From assembly GCF_001404515.1 (NCBI RefSeq), contig NZ_CXWE01000002.1, positions 848,300 through 912,299 of the forward strand: a stretch of 64,000 nt of DNA, in the 5' to 3' direction. The position numbers and the translations under genes were made by a program. How positions within the stretch are numbered: the stretch's first letter is position 1; each line of letters begins with the position of its first letter. Under the pieces are notes generated by a model. The model saw only the letters and a program-made list of their open reading frames with translations, had not been told where the DNA came from and ran no database searches. Below, one piece after another: positions 1 through 8,029 of this stretch. Origin of the DNA: Roseibium album (GTDB lineage Bacteria > Pseudomonadota > Alphaproteobacteria > Rhizobiales > Stappiaceae).

Positions 1-2
1 TC

Positions 3-743
3 CTGATCACGCTTGTCGGCATCATTATTGCCGGTGGCCTGATTGCCGGTGTGCGCTTTTCCGAACAACGCTTCGCCGACAGCAAGCTGAAGGAACTTAC
101 CAACCGGATTTTCCAGGTCCAGGAACAGGAGCGCAAACGGGTTTCCACCGAGCTTCACGACAGTATTTCGCAGCTTCTGGTCTCTGTTCGCTACGGTGTC
201 GAGATGATCCACAGCGAGGCGACACGCGATCCCGATCTTCAGGTCCAGGCTGCAAAATGCCTGAAGACGCTGGACGGTACCATTGCCGAAGTGCGCAGGA
301 TCTCCAGGGACCTGAGACCCAGCGTGCTGGATGACATGGGGCTTGCCGCGGCGCTCGGCAGCCTGGGCAAGGAGATTCAGAGCCAGTCCGGCATAACGGT
401 GAATGTGGATGCGGAGCAGTGTCACAGCCGGCTGTCCGACGGTGCCAAGACGGCGCTTTACCGGGTGGTGCAGGAATGCATGACCAATGTCGCCCGGCAT
501 TCCCAGGCAAACAAGGTCAATATCAATCTGAAAGTCGGCATGCAGAGCCTCACGCTGAGCGTGGAGGACAATGGCGTTGGCCTGCCCCGTCCCTTGCCCA
601 AGGCAGGAGGACTGGGTTTCCGGAACATGCGCGAGCGGATCGAGACTTACGGCGGCAAGCTTATCCTCAGCCGGCGGTCTTCCGGCGGCACAAGGATCAA
701 GGTCCAGATGCCGCTCGACAACGCAGCAGCGGAGGCGGCGTAG
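3..743 (+). CDS. NarL-type sensor histidine kinase, 5' end cut by window edge
   Basis: This is the C-terminal part of a two-component sensor kinase that phosphorylates the response regulator encoded 4 bp downstream. The reading frame is open to the left edge, so the true start lies outside the window; the first visible residues form a hydrophobic stretch (LITLVGIIIAGG) that looks like the end of a membrane segment. A HisKA_3 dimerisation helix follows, with the phospho-acceptor His in ERKRVSTELHD (codon 156-158). The HATPase_c domain shows an N box (NVARHS), a G1 box (DNGVGL) and a G2-like GLGFRNMRERI. The input domain and signal are not visible. The family assignment is firm from the motifs. 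Confidence 0.93.
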   Translation: MITLVGIIIAGGLIAGVRFSEQRFADSKLKELTNRIFQVQEQERKRVSTELHDSISQLLVSVRYGVEMIHSEATRDPDLQVQAAKCLKTLDGTIAEVRRISRDLRPSVLDDMGLAAALGSLGKEIQSQSGITVNVDAEQCHSRLSDGAKTALYRVVQECMTNVARHSQANKVNINLKVGMQSLTLSVEDNGVGLPRPLPKAGGLGFRNMRERIETYGGKLILSRRSSGGTRIKVQMPLDNAAAEAA

Positions 744-747
744 CGGT

Positions 748-1416
748 ATGACCATGACTTCTCCACACTCTGAAACCTCCCGAGGACCCATCCGGGTCCT
801 GCTTGCGGACGACCACGAACTGGTCCGTGACGGCATAAGGGCACGTCTGCAAAAAGTTTCGGAACTTGAGGTGGTCGGCGAGGCGACCAACGGGCGCGAG
901 GCGGTTCGGATGACGCGCAACCTCAAGCCGGACGTGCTTCTGATGGACGTTTCCATGCCCATCATGAATGGTCTGGAAGCCGCCATGGAAATTCGCAAGA
1001 CCCAGCCCGACGTTGCCGTGCTCATCCTGTCGGTCTACGACAACCCGGAATATGTCCGCGGCGTCGTCCAGGCCGGAGCCCGCGGTTACATCCTCAAGGA
1101 CATTTCGGCGCAGGAGATGATTACCGCAATTACCAGTGTTGCGTCAGGCGGTTATTTTTTCTCATCTGCCATCGGGCCAACCCTGGTCGGCGCAAGCGCA
1201 TCTGCGCCGGTCGAGGACCCGTACGGCTTGACCGAGCGGGAGCGCCAGGTCCTGACCGCCATCGCGAAGGGCCAGCCGAACAAGGAAGTTGCAGCGGCAC
1301 TCGGCATCAGTGTGCGAACGGTCGAATCCCATCGCCTCAACCTGAGGGAAAAAGTCGGCAGCAGGAATGCCGCACAGCTCTACAGGGTTGCACAGGAACT
1401 GGGATTGCTGGACTAG
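748..1416 (+). CDS. NarL/FixJ-family response regulator
   Basis: A two-domain transcription factor of about 222 residues. The N-terminal receiver domain has the acidic pair in VLLADDHE, the phospho-acceptor Asp in VLLMDVSMP and the switch Lys in YILKD. The C-terminal LuxR-type HTH runs from LTERERQVL to VRTVESHRLNLREK. I start it at the ATG at 748 because GGAGG lies 12 bp upstream and the receiver domain begins about 17 residues later; the frame is open further upstream but overlaps the kinase gene. It is cotranscribed with the kinase and is its evident partner. Target genes are unknown. Confidence 0.94.
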   Translation: MTMTSPHSETSRGPIRVLLADDHELVRDGIRARLQKVSELEVVGEATNGREAVRMTRNLKPDVLLMDVSMPIMNGLEAAMEIRKTQPDVAVLILSVYDNPEYVRGVVQAGARGYILKDISAQEMITAITSVASGGYFFSSAIGPTLVGASASAPVEDPYGLTERERQVLTAIAKGQPNKEVAAALGISVRTVESHRLNLREKVGSRNAAQLYRVAQELGLLD

Positions 1417-1469
1417 ACAGATTTCCGCTACATCTGCATCACAACATCACCCTGATAACAGGACCGACA

Positions 1470-2228
1470 ATGACAAAGCCGCTCGTGCTGGTGACTGCCG
1501 ACGTAAAATCCATAGACGGGTTCAACTGGCACGCCGTGAATTCCACCTATCTGCAGGCCATTTTGAAAGGCTCGGACGCCATACCTATGATCCTGCCCGC
1601 TCTTGGGGCTGAACTCGATCTCGACGCGGCACTCGATCAGGTCGACGGTGTGGTGGCCACCGGTTCGCGGTCGAATGTGAACCCCCAGCTCTACGGCCAG
1701 GCGCCGACCGAAGAAAACGGGCCCTACGACCCAGACCGTGACGCAACGACCTTGCCTCTTCTGAAACGCGCGATCGAGCGCGGCGTTCCCGTCTTTGCCA
1801 TTTGCCGCGGAATGCAGGAACTCAATGTGGCGCTTGGCGGCACCCTCCTGACCGAGATCCAGACCCTGAGCGGACGCAAGGATCACCGGGCACCGGCCTC
1901 AGAAAGGCAGGACGAGCGGTTCCGCATCGCACACCCGGTGGAAGTCGCCTCCGGCGGATGCCTGGAAGCGGTCATCGGTGCGGAACCCTTTGAAGTCAAT
2001 TCCCTGCACCGCCAGGCTGTCGGAGACCTCGGCAACGGTTTGATCATCGAAGCCCAGGCGGCAGACGGCACCGTCGAGGCAATGTCGGTTCAGGACAGCC
2101 CGGGCTACGTGCTGGCGACCCAGTGGCATCCCGAATACTGGGTCATGACCGATGGCCCATCGAAAAAACTTTTCGCAGCTTTCGGCAACGCGGTGCGTGC
2201 CTACCGGCAAAAGCGCCTCGGTCATTAA
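1470..2228 (+). CDS. Class C26 glutamine amidotransferase, gamma-Glu-GABA hydrolase-like
   Basis: A 252-residue class-I glutamine amidotransferase of the peptidase C26/PuuD family, enzymes that hydrolyse gamma-glutamyl amides such as gamma-glutamyl-GABA in polyamine catabolism. The catalytic triad is visible: Cys in FAICRGMQELN and the His and Glu in QWHPEYW. VATGSRSNVNP near residue 65 resembles the family's substrate loop. It starts 53 bp after the response regulator with a modest AGGA ribosome-binding site, so it may be in the same transcript or independent. No other putrescine-pathway genes are nearby, so the substrate is not fixed. It should not be confused with the urate hydroxylase also called PuuD at 38441. 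Confidence 0.85.
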   Translation: MTKPLVLVTADVKSIDGFNWHAVNSTYLQAILKGSDAIPMILPALGAELDLDAALDQVDGVVATGSRSNVNPQLYGQAPTEENGPYDPDRDATTLPLLKRAIERGVPVFAICRGMQELNVALGGTLLTEIQTLSGRKDHRAPASERQDERFRIAHPVEVASGGCLEAVIGAEPFEVNSLHRQAVGDLGNGLIIEAQAADGTVEAMSVQDSPGYVLATQWHPEYWVMTDGPSKKLFAAFGNAVRAYRQKRLGH

Positions 2229-2245
2229 TCTGTTTGTTTGGACGC

Positions 2246-2305
2246 CCCGGCCCTCGGCCGGGACCTCAGGTCAACAACTGGCGGGTCCCGGAGCAAGTCC
2301 GGGAC
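2246..2305. repeat. Two adjacent G+C-rich hairpins between convergent genes
   Basis: Two perfect inverted repeats sit back to back between the convergent ends of the amidotransferase and NicO genes. The first is CCCGGCC-CTC-GGCCGGG (2246-2262). The second is GTCCCGGA, a 5-base loop, then TCCGGGAC (2285-2305). Neither has a U-tract. The pattern resembles REP-like intergenic palindromes or a bidirectional termination structure. I saw no second copy in this window. Confidence 0.6.
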
Positions 2306-2327
2306 AGCTCGCAGTTTCTGTTTGGTC

Positions 2328-4232
2328 CTAGCCCCAGCCCAGCGTCGCGATCAAAAGGGTAATACCAAGCAGAAAGACGATGGCTGCACCCAGGATTTCG
2401 ATCGTCCGGTGGATCCGGATCGACATCGGACTGCCTTCGCCGAACAGCCTGACCGCCAGGTCTTTCGCACCAACGGCCAGTCCGGCAAGCAGCGAAACGG
2501 TAATCCCGGTTCCGACGGCCATTGCCAGCGTGGAAGCAATCCCTGCCGCAATCATGCCCTGAGACAGTGCGAAAACGAGAACCACCAGCGCGCCCGTGCA
2601 CGGTCGCAATCCCACCGCGAGAATGATCGATGCTGCGCGGGCCAGCGTGATGTCACCCTGGATCATGTCCGGTGTCGGCGCATGTGCGTGACCGCATGTC
2701 GAGCAAACACCATCCGCGCCGAATTCATGATGATGATCATGATGGTGATGGCCGTGGTGATGGTGGTCATGATCGTGCGAATGGCCTTGTGCCTCTGCCC
2801 CGGCCAACGCCAGGCGATTACCGGCAAGTCGGTCCGCGGCACCCACGAGCAACGGCCGGACGGCCTTTTGCCAGAGCAACCAGCCCCCCAGCGCTGAGAT
2901 CAGCACGTAGGATCCGATTTCGAACCACCGAGCCGTATCCTGGATCGCGATGCTGGTGAGATTGAAGACGACGGCCAACCCGCCAACCAGAACAATCGCC
3001 GTGACAGCTTGTGCGAAAGCTGACGCAAAGGACAATATTATTCCCTTTTTCAGGGTCTCGTTGTTGGCAACGACATAAGACGTGATGATCGCCTTCCCGT
3101 GCCCGGGCCCCGCGGCATGGAATACGCCATAGGCAAACGACAGCCCGATCAACAGCCAACCGGCATTGGGGTTGCTGCGAAAGGCCCTCAAGCTGGCCAC
3201 CAGCTTCTGGTAGAATTCTTTCTGCTTGACCGCGATCGTGCCGAACACCTGGTCGAGTATTCCGGTCTCTATTGCCGGAGTTTCCGTGCCGTCTATGACG
3301 GCAACCTGCGTCGAACTCACAACATCCGCCGCGCGGGTCGCATTCGGAGTGGAGAGTTCGGATCCTGAAGTTGAACCTTGTTCCGCAGTTGCCACCGCAC
3401 CGGCGGCTTCGTTCGTTCCCTCGGAGATCCCGGAGTTTCCGGATACGACAGGAACGGCGCCTGCATTCGCGCAGTTGATGATCATCTGGTTGACCTGTGA
3501 TGCCGCGGCAGACTGTAACTCGGGCGGCAGGTCCCTTTGATCCGCTCCGATTTGTGAAAGGGCATATGCCGTCGCATCGTCGAGCGGTGGAGGTTCCTTG
3601 CGTGTGACCTGACAGGTGCCCGGGGCATTGATCGTGCCGACCGCGTCGGCTTCCTGGCCAAATCTGAAGTCGACGTAATAGGTGGGATCATAAACATCGA
3701 TCGTGATGGGAGCCGCAGCGTCGGTGGCTTCCTTGAGCGGCAATACGAAGTGCAGTTCCAGCAGATCGACCTCTTCAAGCGCAGTCCCGCCATTCTGATC
3801 GACGTCTTCCTGGATTGCCTTGAAATCCTCGGGCTTCATCACCCAATAGTCTTCGATCGGGATCCTTGCCACTTCAAGCCAGTAGTCGTTGGGTTCGGAG
3901 AAATCGAGCTCTACGCGCGTGTTGTCACCAAAGGTGAAAAAACCGAAATCGGCCATGCTCTCGATATTGACCTTGGCAAGCTCGGCAAGTTCTTCCCGCG
4001 AGTAGACGCCATCCTGATTTGTATCGAATCCCTGGATCGCAAAAGCAGTGAAGGCATCGTCAAAGCGGAAGACATGCTTTATTGCGACGGCCTGCCCCTG
4101 ATCATCGAACATCAGCTTTGACCGCGCTTCAACAAAGACATGCGGATGCGCCAGCACAGAACCGACGGCCAGCAACAACATCACCAGTGCGGCCACGAGA
4201 CGGCTAAAAACCGGAAAAACAGCCTCTTGCAT
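2328..4232 (-). CDS. DUF1007-NicO fusion, nickel/cobalt-type transporter
   Basis: A fusion of about 634 residues. The N-terminus is a signal peptide followed by a periplasmic DUF1007 domain beginning HPHVFVEA and containing an EF-hand-like DTNQDGVYSREEL. The C-terminal half is a NicO (RcnA-type) membrane domain with AYGVFHAAGPGHGK, a long His/Asp-rich cytoplasmic loop including a CSTCGHAHA motif, and LRPCTGAL. The two domains are commonly separate neighbouring genes; here they are one frame. The His-rich loop argues for a transition metal (Ni, Co or Zn), but direction and metal are not determined. I chose the ATG at 4232 because the signal peptide starts there and a 17-bp dyad lies upstream (4275-4291); the frame extends to 4367 but would make that dyad coding. 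The Shine-Dalgarno is weak. Confidence 0.87.
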   Translation of the reverse strand: MQEAVFPVFSRLVAALVMLLLAVGSVLAHPHVFVEARSKLMFDDQGQAVAIKHVFRFDDAFTAFAIQGFDTNQDGVYSREELAELAKVNIESMADFGFFTFGDNTRVELDFSEPNDYWLEVARIPIEDYWVMKPEDFKAIQEDVDQNGGTALEEVDLLELHFVLPLKEATDAAAPITIDVYDPTYYVDFRFGQEADAVGTINAPGTCQVTRKEPPPLDDATAYALSQIGADQRDLPPELQSAAASQVNQMIINCANAGAVPVVSGNSGISEGTNEAAGAVATAEQGSTSGSELSTPNATRAADVVSSTQVAVIDGTETPAIETGILDQVFGTIAVKQKEFYQKLVASLRAFRSNPNAGWLLIGLSFAYGVFHAAGPGHGKAIITSYVVANNETLKKGIILSFASAFAQAVTAIVLVGGLAVVFNLTSIAIQDTARWFEIGSYVLISALGGWLLWQKAVRPLLVGAADRLAGNRLALAGAEAQGHSHDHDHHHHGHHHHDHHHEFGADGVCSTCGHAHAPTPDMIQGDITLARAASIILAVGLRPCTGALVVLVFALSQGMIAAGIASTLAMAVGTGITVSLLAGLAVGAKDLAVRLFGEGSPMSIRIHRTIEILGAAIVFLLGITLLIATLGWG

Positions 4233-4274
4233 GGAGGTGGGATAACTATGCACCGGAATCACCTGCTTCAACGG

Positions 4275-4291
4275 ATGTAATAAATTTACAT
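4275..4291. promoter_or_regulatory. 17-bp dyad upstream of the NicO fusion gene
   Basis: ATGTAA-N5-TTACAT, a perfect 6-bp inverted repeat 42 bp upstream of the proposed start at 4232. It is AT-rich and shaped like operators of Fur/Zur-type metal regulators, but it does not match a consensus I can name, so the regulator is unassigned. Confidence 0.45.
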
Positions 4292-4504
4292 GGCACGGTG
4301 CGCCTTCTCTGACCAGAGAAGACGGCAGCATGATGGCTGGATGTTGTATCGCGACGCAAAACAGCATCGGGATGTTTTAAACAGAATGCTCGACATCTTG
4401 GAACATACATTCTCATTTGACAGCAAATTGAGGGAGAAAAGAGACATTATTCCTCCAATAGCAACTAAATTATTTATAACAACCATAACCTGACAGAGCC
4501 AGAT

Positions 4505-5584
4505 ATGAACGCCTTGCACACTTCTGTTCACCACAGCGCCGTTTTCGACCACCCGGAGATGGGTGACCACGAGAACATTGTATTTGCGAAGGACAAGGAC
4601 AGCGGGCTGAGCGCGATAATCGCCGTTCATGACACGACATTGGGACCCGCGCTTGGCGGGTGCCGGGTCTGGCCTTATGAAAATCCGGCCGATGCCCTCA
4701 CCGACGCACTGCGTCTGTCCCGCGGCATGACCTACAAGAATGCATTGGCCGGGCTCGACCTCGGCGGCGGCAAGGCTGTCATCATGGCGTGCCCGCGCAA
4801 GGAAAAGTCGGCTGAAATGATGGAAGCCTTCGGCCGCCACGTCGAGCGCCTTTCCGGCACCTATATCACCGCTGAAGATGTCGGCGTTTCACCGGAAGAC
4901 ATGGAAGCAGTCGCGCTGCATACCGACCACGTACGCGGAACCAGCGCTACCGGCCTCGGCGACCCGTCGCCTTACACGGCACTGGGCGTTTTCGAAGGGA
5001 TCAAGGCCTCGGCGCATCATGTTTTCGGCAACAGGGATCTCGACGGCAAAACGGTTTCCGTTCAGGGTCTGGGCCATGTCGGTTATGATGTCGCACGCCA
5101 GCTGCACGCAGCCGGCGCCAAACTGATTGTGTCGGACATTCATGCACCAGCCGTTGCCAGGGCAGTCGAAGAATTCGGCGCAAACGCGGTGGATCCGTCC
5201 GAAGCTCATCGGGCAGCTGCAGATATTTTTGTTCCATGCGCCCTGGGCGCGGGACTGAATGCTCGCACGATCCCGCAGATCCAGGCACGGATCGTCGCAG
5301 GAGCCGCCAACAACCAGCTGCAGACGCCGGCAGACGGCAACGCCTTGAAAGAACGCGGTATTCTCTATGCCCCGGACTATGCGATCAATGCCGGTGGCGT
5401 CATATCGATCGCGCTGGCCGAACCCGGCGGAAACGATGAACACGTTCGCGAAAAGACCCGGGCTATTGGCGAAACACTGGCCCTCATATTCGAGCGCGCC
5501 AAAAGGGAAGAGACAACCCCTGAAAAGATAGCCGACAAGATAGCCGAAGAGAAACTGGCAAGCGCGAACCCGCGTCGGAATTGA
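4505..5584 (+). CDS. Glu/Leu/Phe/Val dehydrogenase, leucine dehydrogenase type
   Basis: A 359-residue NAD-dependent amino-acid dehydrogenase that oxidatively deaminates branched-chain amino acids to 2-oxo acids. The substrate-binding domain has GPALGGCRVWP and the catalytic Lys region MTYKNALAGLDLGGGKAV. TAEDVGVSPEDM is a family signature. The NAD-binding Rossmann motif is GLGHVGYDVA. Length is normal for leucine dehydrogenase. The 272 bp upstream contain no other gene and are AT-rich just before the start. It is monocistronic here, divergent from the NicO gene and convergent with the RES toxin gene. Confidence 0.93.
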   Translation: MNALHTSVHHSAVFDHPEMGDHENIVFAKDKDSGLSAIIAVHDTTLGPALGGCRVWPYENPADALTDALRLSRGMTYKNALAGLDLGGGKAVIMACPRKEKSAEMMEAFGRHVERLSGTYITAEDVGVSPEDMEAVALHTDHVRGTSATGLGDPSPYTALGVFEGIKASAHHVFGNRDLDGKTVSVQGLGHVGYDVARQLHAAGAKLIVSDIHAPAVARAVEEFGANAVDPSEAHRAAADIFVPCALGAGLNARTIPQIQARIVAGAANNQLQTPADGNALKERGILYAPDYAINAGGVISIALAEPGGNDEHVREKTRAIGETLALIFERAKREETTPEKIADKIAEEKLASANPRRN

Positions 5585-5810
5585 CAAGGCAGCGCTGGCC
5601 TGGGCCTGGCTCGCAAATTGAATTTGGTATCAGACGGTGTTTCCCGCCATCTTCGACCATTGTGGGAAACCTGGCCTCAACAGGCGTTTGAAGCCTTCAT
5701 TGGCTGGCCGGGGACCATTCGAACTGTCGGCAAGTTCATTCTTGACGGCAATAGATCATGCAGCGAACGGCAGAGAACGGGGTGGCGCTTTCGTGCCGTC
5801 GACCGCACGT

Positions 5811-6308
5811 TCATGAATGCAGTCGCGGGTCGAGTGCGAAACGTTCCTGTTGCACATCATCGTAGTGGCCATCGACACGATCCGCGTCGAAAATCAGGTT
5901 CCAGCTGTGCCGTGAAACCGTTGAAGGAACCAGCGAAAACAAATGATCCCTCAAGAGCTGGTCACCATAGGCTTTCTGGCCCGGACCATGGTTTCCCGGT
6001 ACCAGCCAATTGGGATTGGGAACATCTTCCGGATAAACCACATGCACGGTGGTCAGGTCGGGCACGCGCCCCGACGTCAGAACATGAGGCGCAGTATCAA
6101 GTGCCTTGAACCCCTTGTGGACCGCAACCTCCATGATCGCGGTCGAAGGATCCACCGAGGTGTAGACCGCCCGGATTCCCCTGGAGTTCCAGCGGCCACC
6201 AACACGATAGGAGCCCTCACCGGTATTCCAGTTTCCCGAATGCCGTTGTTGATCGAGCCTCCAGAATCGAAGTTCCCCCGATTCCAGAGGCGCAGGAAGT
6301 GGCGTCAC
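5811..6308 (-). CDS. RES-domain toxin
   Basis: A 165-residue RES-domain protein, the toxin half of RES/Xre (MbcT/ParT-like) modules; characterised members deplete NAD+ or modify host proteins using NAD+. Family features visible are RFWRL near the N-terminus, YRVGGRWNSRG, AVYTS and IMEVAVH. The start is a GTG at 6308 that overlaps the antitoxin stop as GTGA, so translation is probably coupled. No frameshift is seen and the length is typical, so the toxin looks intact. Confidence 0.9.
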   Translation of the reverse strand: MTPLPAPLESGELRFWRLDQQRHSGNWNTGEGSYRVGGRWNSRGIRAVYTSVDPSTAIMEVAVHKGFKALDTAPHVLTSGRVPDLTTVHVVYPEDVPNPNWLVPGNHGPGQKAYGDQLLRDHLFSLVPSTVSRHSWNLIFDADRVDGHYDDVQQERFALDPRLHS

Positions 6309-6811
6309 GTATAAACCCCGAACTCCAGGCGCGTCAGGTAGTTTTCGACAGCCTCGGCGCCTGCGGCCGACGCAAGAAGATCAATCGGTTTTCTGTTGTT
6401 GAGCCCGATTGCGGGCTCCAGGATCCAGGCTTCGGCCGCCTCCTGGCTTCCCATGATGTCAGTCGCCTGACCGATGATCTCGGCAAAACGCCAGGCCCGG
6501 CTGCTCTGCTCGGTCGACAAAACCTTCTGCCGCGCATCGGTCTTCCGGCGCTGCAGCGTTCGGATACTGATGCCGATTGCCTTGTTGAGCACGTCACCTG
6601 TCGACAGCACACGAACGCCCTCCACGAGGTAGAGCAGAGATTTCGCAGGTATGCCCTTGACGATCACATCATGGGCATCAAGAGAATCGCGGACGGTCCG
6701 CTTCATGATTTTGCGGCCACCCAACAAACGGTATGCCCGGATGGCTTCGTTCTCCTGCGCGGCTGTACCGGCAAGGACGAACGGCTCCAGTGTCTCGGTT
6801 ATCGCCGTCAT
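6305..6811 (-). CDS. Xre/MbcA/ParS-family antitoxin
   Basis: A 168-residue antitoxin partner of the RES toxin. An Xre-like DNA-binding region (KAIGISIRTLQRRK) is followed by a C-terminal DUF2384 toxin-binding domain (AEAWILEPAIGLNNRKPIDLL, shown only in part: the AIGLNNRKPIDLL core is the family hallmark). The antitoxin precedes the toxin, as is usual for this family. I start at the ATG at 6811 because AAAGGA stands 9 bp upstream; the frame stays open to 6994, but that extension shows no domain. The gene is probably autoregulated through the palindrome in its promoter. Confidence 0.9.
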   Translation of the reverse strand: MTAITETLEPFVLAGTAAQENEAIRAYRLLGGRKIMKRTVRDSLDAHDVIVKGIPAKSLLYLVEGVRVLSTGDVLNKAIGISIRTLQRRKTDARQKVLSTEQSSRAWRFAEIIGQATDIMGSQEAAEAWILEPAIGLNNRKPIDLLASAAGAEAVENYLTRLEFGVYT

Positions 6812-6842
6812 GAAAGCAGTCCTTTCGTCACATGTCGCCTTA

Positions 6843-6871
6843 AATGTGTCACGTGACGCTTCAAATTTCAA
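6843..6871 (-). promoter_or_regulatory. Promoter with embedded palindrome for the toxin-antitoxin operon
   Basis: On the minus strand TTGAAA (6871-6866) is followed after 17 bases by CACATT (6848-6843). The perfect 10-bp palindrome GTCACGTGAC (6848-6857) occupies the spacer and touches the -10. A related CGTCACATG lies at 6826-6834. A dyad between -35 and -10 fits antitoxin autorepression; the assignment is inference. Confidence 0.5.
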
Positions 6872-7270
6872 GGGCCGAGGCTCTTTGCGATCTTGAAAGG
6901 GCGCGGGGATGGGCCGAATAGCAGAAACCCACGACACAGCCTTGCAAGAGGCTTCGGTCATCAAAAAAGGCTGGCACATCGGTCGAACATCCATCTTGCA
7001 AACTTCAACCGAAATTTTTGCAGTTGGCGGATCGGCACATATTGACGGTGTTCAAGGCACGGCCTTGATGAAGTTACCTGATGCCTGTCCGCGGATCAGG
7101 GTCCGTTTCAGTCGTTCACCGAGCCTGAAGGCCAAAAGGCCGACAACACCGCAGTGTCAAATCCGCAGTGTCAACAACGAGAAACAGGTCAGGTATTCGC
7201 CGGCACCACGGATTGCAACCGTCACCACACACCGTTCAGGTCGGTGGATCGGACTGGACGCCATGATACT

Positions 7271-7813
7271 TCAGGAAAACTGCTTTTCGGACGCTTCCCT
7301 GAACATCAGGCGCGCTTGCCGCTTGGCGTCTTCAACCGCTTTTTCACCCATCTCCGCGTAACAGGCCGTGACCCCTTCATGGAGCAGGTAAAGAGTTGAC
7401 GCAAATTGGTCATGGCCACTCAGGATGCCCATGAATTCCAGAAGCTCGCCTTTGTGACGGTTGACCGTGTCCTTTATGTCGGTACTGTCGGGGTTCGCCG
7501 CTAGAGCCTGCCGGAAGAAGCATTCTTTTCCCTGGGTCACACGCATCCAGCCACCCAGCTTGTCAAACAATTGTACCGCGGCTTCAAGTCCCGGCTCCGA
7601 CACCCCTTCCCGAACATATTTAAGGTATCTCTGGTGCCTGTATTCGAGCGCACCGAGGATCATGGCTTCACGGGAGGGAAAGTGGCGGTAGAGTGTCCGC
7701 ATGCTCACGCCCACGCCGGCGCGCAGATCCGGGACGCTGGGATCAGCGAAACCCCGGCTCCAGAAAACCTGCTCCAATCCTGCAGCTATTTGTTTTTGAG
7801 CGTCGTTCATCAT
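7271..7813 (-). CDS. TetR/AcrR-family transcriptional regulator
   Basis: A regulator of about 180 residues. The N-terminal HTH reads VPDLRAGVGVSMRTLYRHFPSR, the classic TetR recognition helix; the remainder is an unassigned ligand-binding domain. I place the start at 7813 or 7810, not 7834, because a TATAAT box on the minus strand (7838-7833) overlaps the upstream ATG. A 20-bp inverted repeat overlaps the likely -35, suggesting autorepression. No divergent or same-operon target gene is present: the stretch downstream (6872-7270) holds no convincing gene. Confidence 0.87.
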   Translation of the reverse strand: MMNDAQKQIAAGLEQVFWSRGFADPSVPDLRAGVGVSMRTLYRHFPSREAMILGALEYRHQRYLKYVREGVSEPGLEAAVQLFDKLGGWMRVTQGKECFFRQALAANPDSTDIKDTVNRHKGELLEFMGILSGHDQFASTLYLLHEGVTACYAEMGEKAVEDAKRQARLMFREASEKQFS

Positions 7814-7832
7814 CACACACTTGCACGTATAC

Positions 7833-7871
7833 ATTATATTTTAAAAACAAACTATCATGAACACTTGATAG
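7833..7871 (-). promoter_or_regulatory. TetR-gene promoter with inverted-repeat operator
   Basis: The minus strand has TATAAT at 7838-7833 and a weak -35 (TTCATG, 7861-7856). Overlapping the -35 is CTATCA-N8-TGATAG (7852-7871), a perfect 6-bp dyad. The arrangement fits TetR autorepression. The rest of the gap to 8029 shows nothing further. Confidence 0.5.
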
Positions 7872-8029
7872 CATTTCCCGAAGCGGCAAAGGCTAGCAAT
7901 GTGAACAGTAGCACGTTGGCAATAGACAGGAATTGTGCTGTCGTATGCAACACGAGTCAAATCCTTGAACTCACTTGCAGAATACGTCGCTGAGTTGGGT
8001 CGCTCAAACGCCCTCCTCAATGATGGATT

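Noticed and set aside
4417..4450. TTGACA at 4417 as the -35 of the leucine dehydrogenase promoter
   Set aside because: The nearest -10-like CATTAT is 22 bp away, too far for a standard sigma-70 promoter.
4290..4493. A 67-codon plus-strand frame before leucine dehydrogenase
   Set aside because: It starts inside the NicO regulatory region, has no ribosome-binding site and no similarity I recognise.
6909..7361. A 150-codon plus-strand frame next to the toxin-antitoxin promoter
   Set aside because: No ribosome-binding site, no domain, biased composition, and it overlaps the tetR 3' end in antisense.
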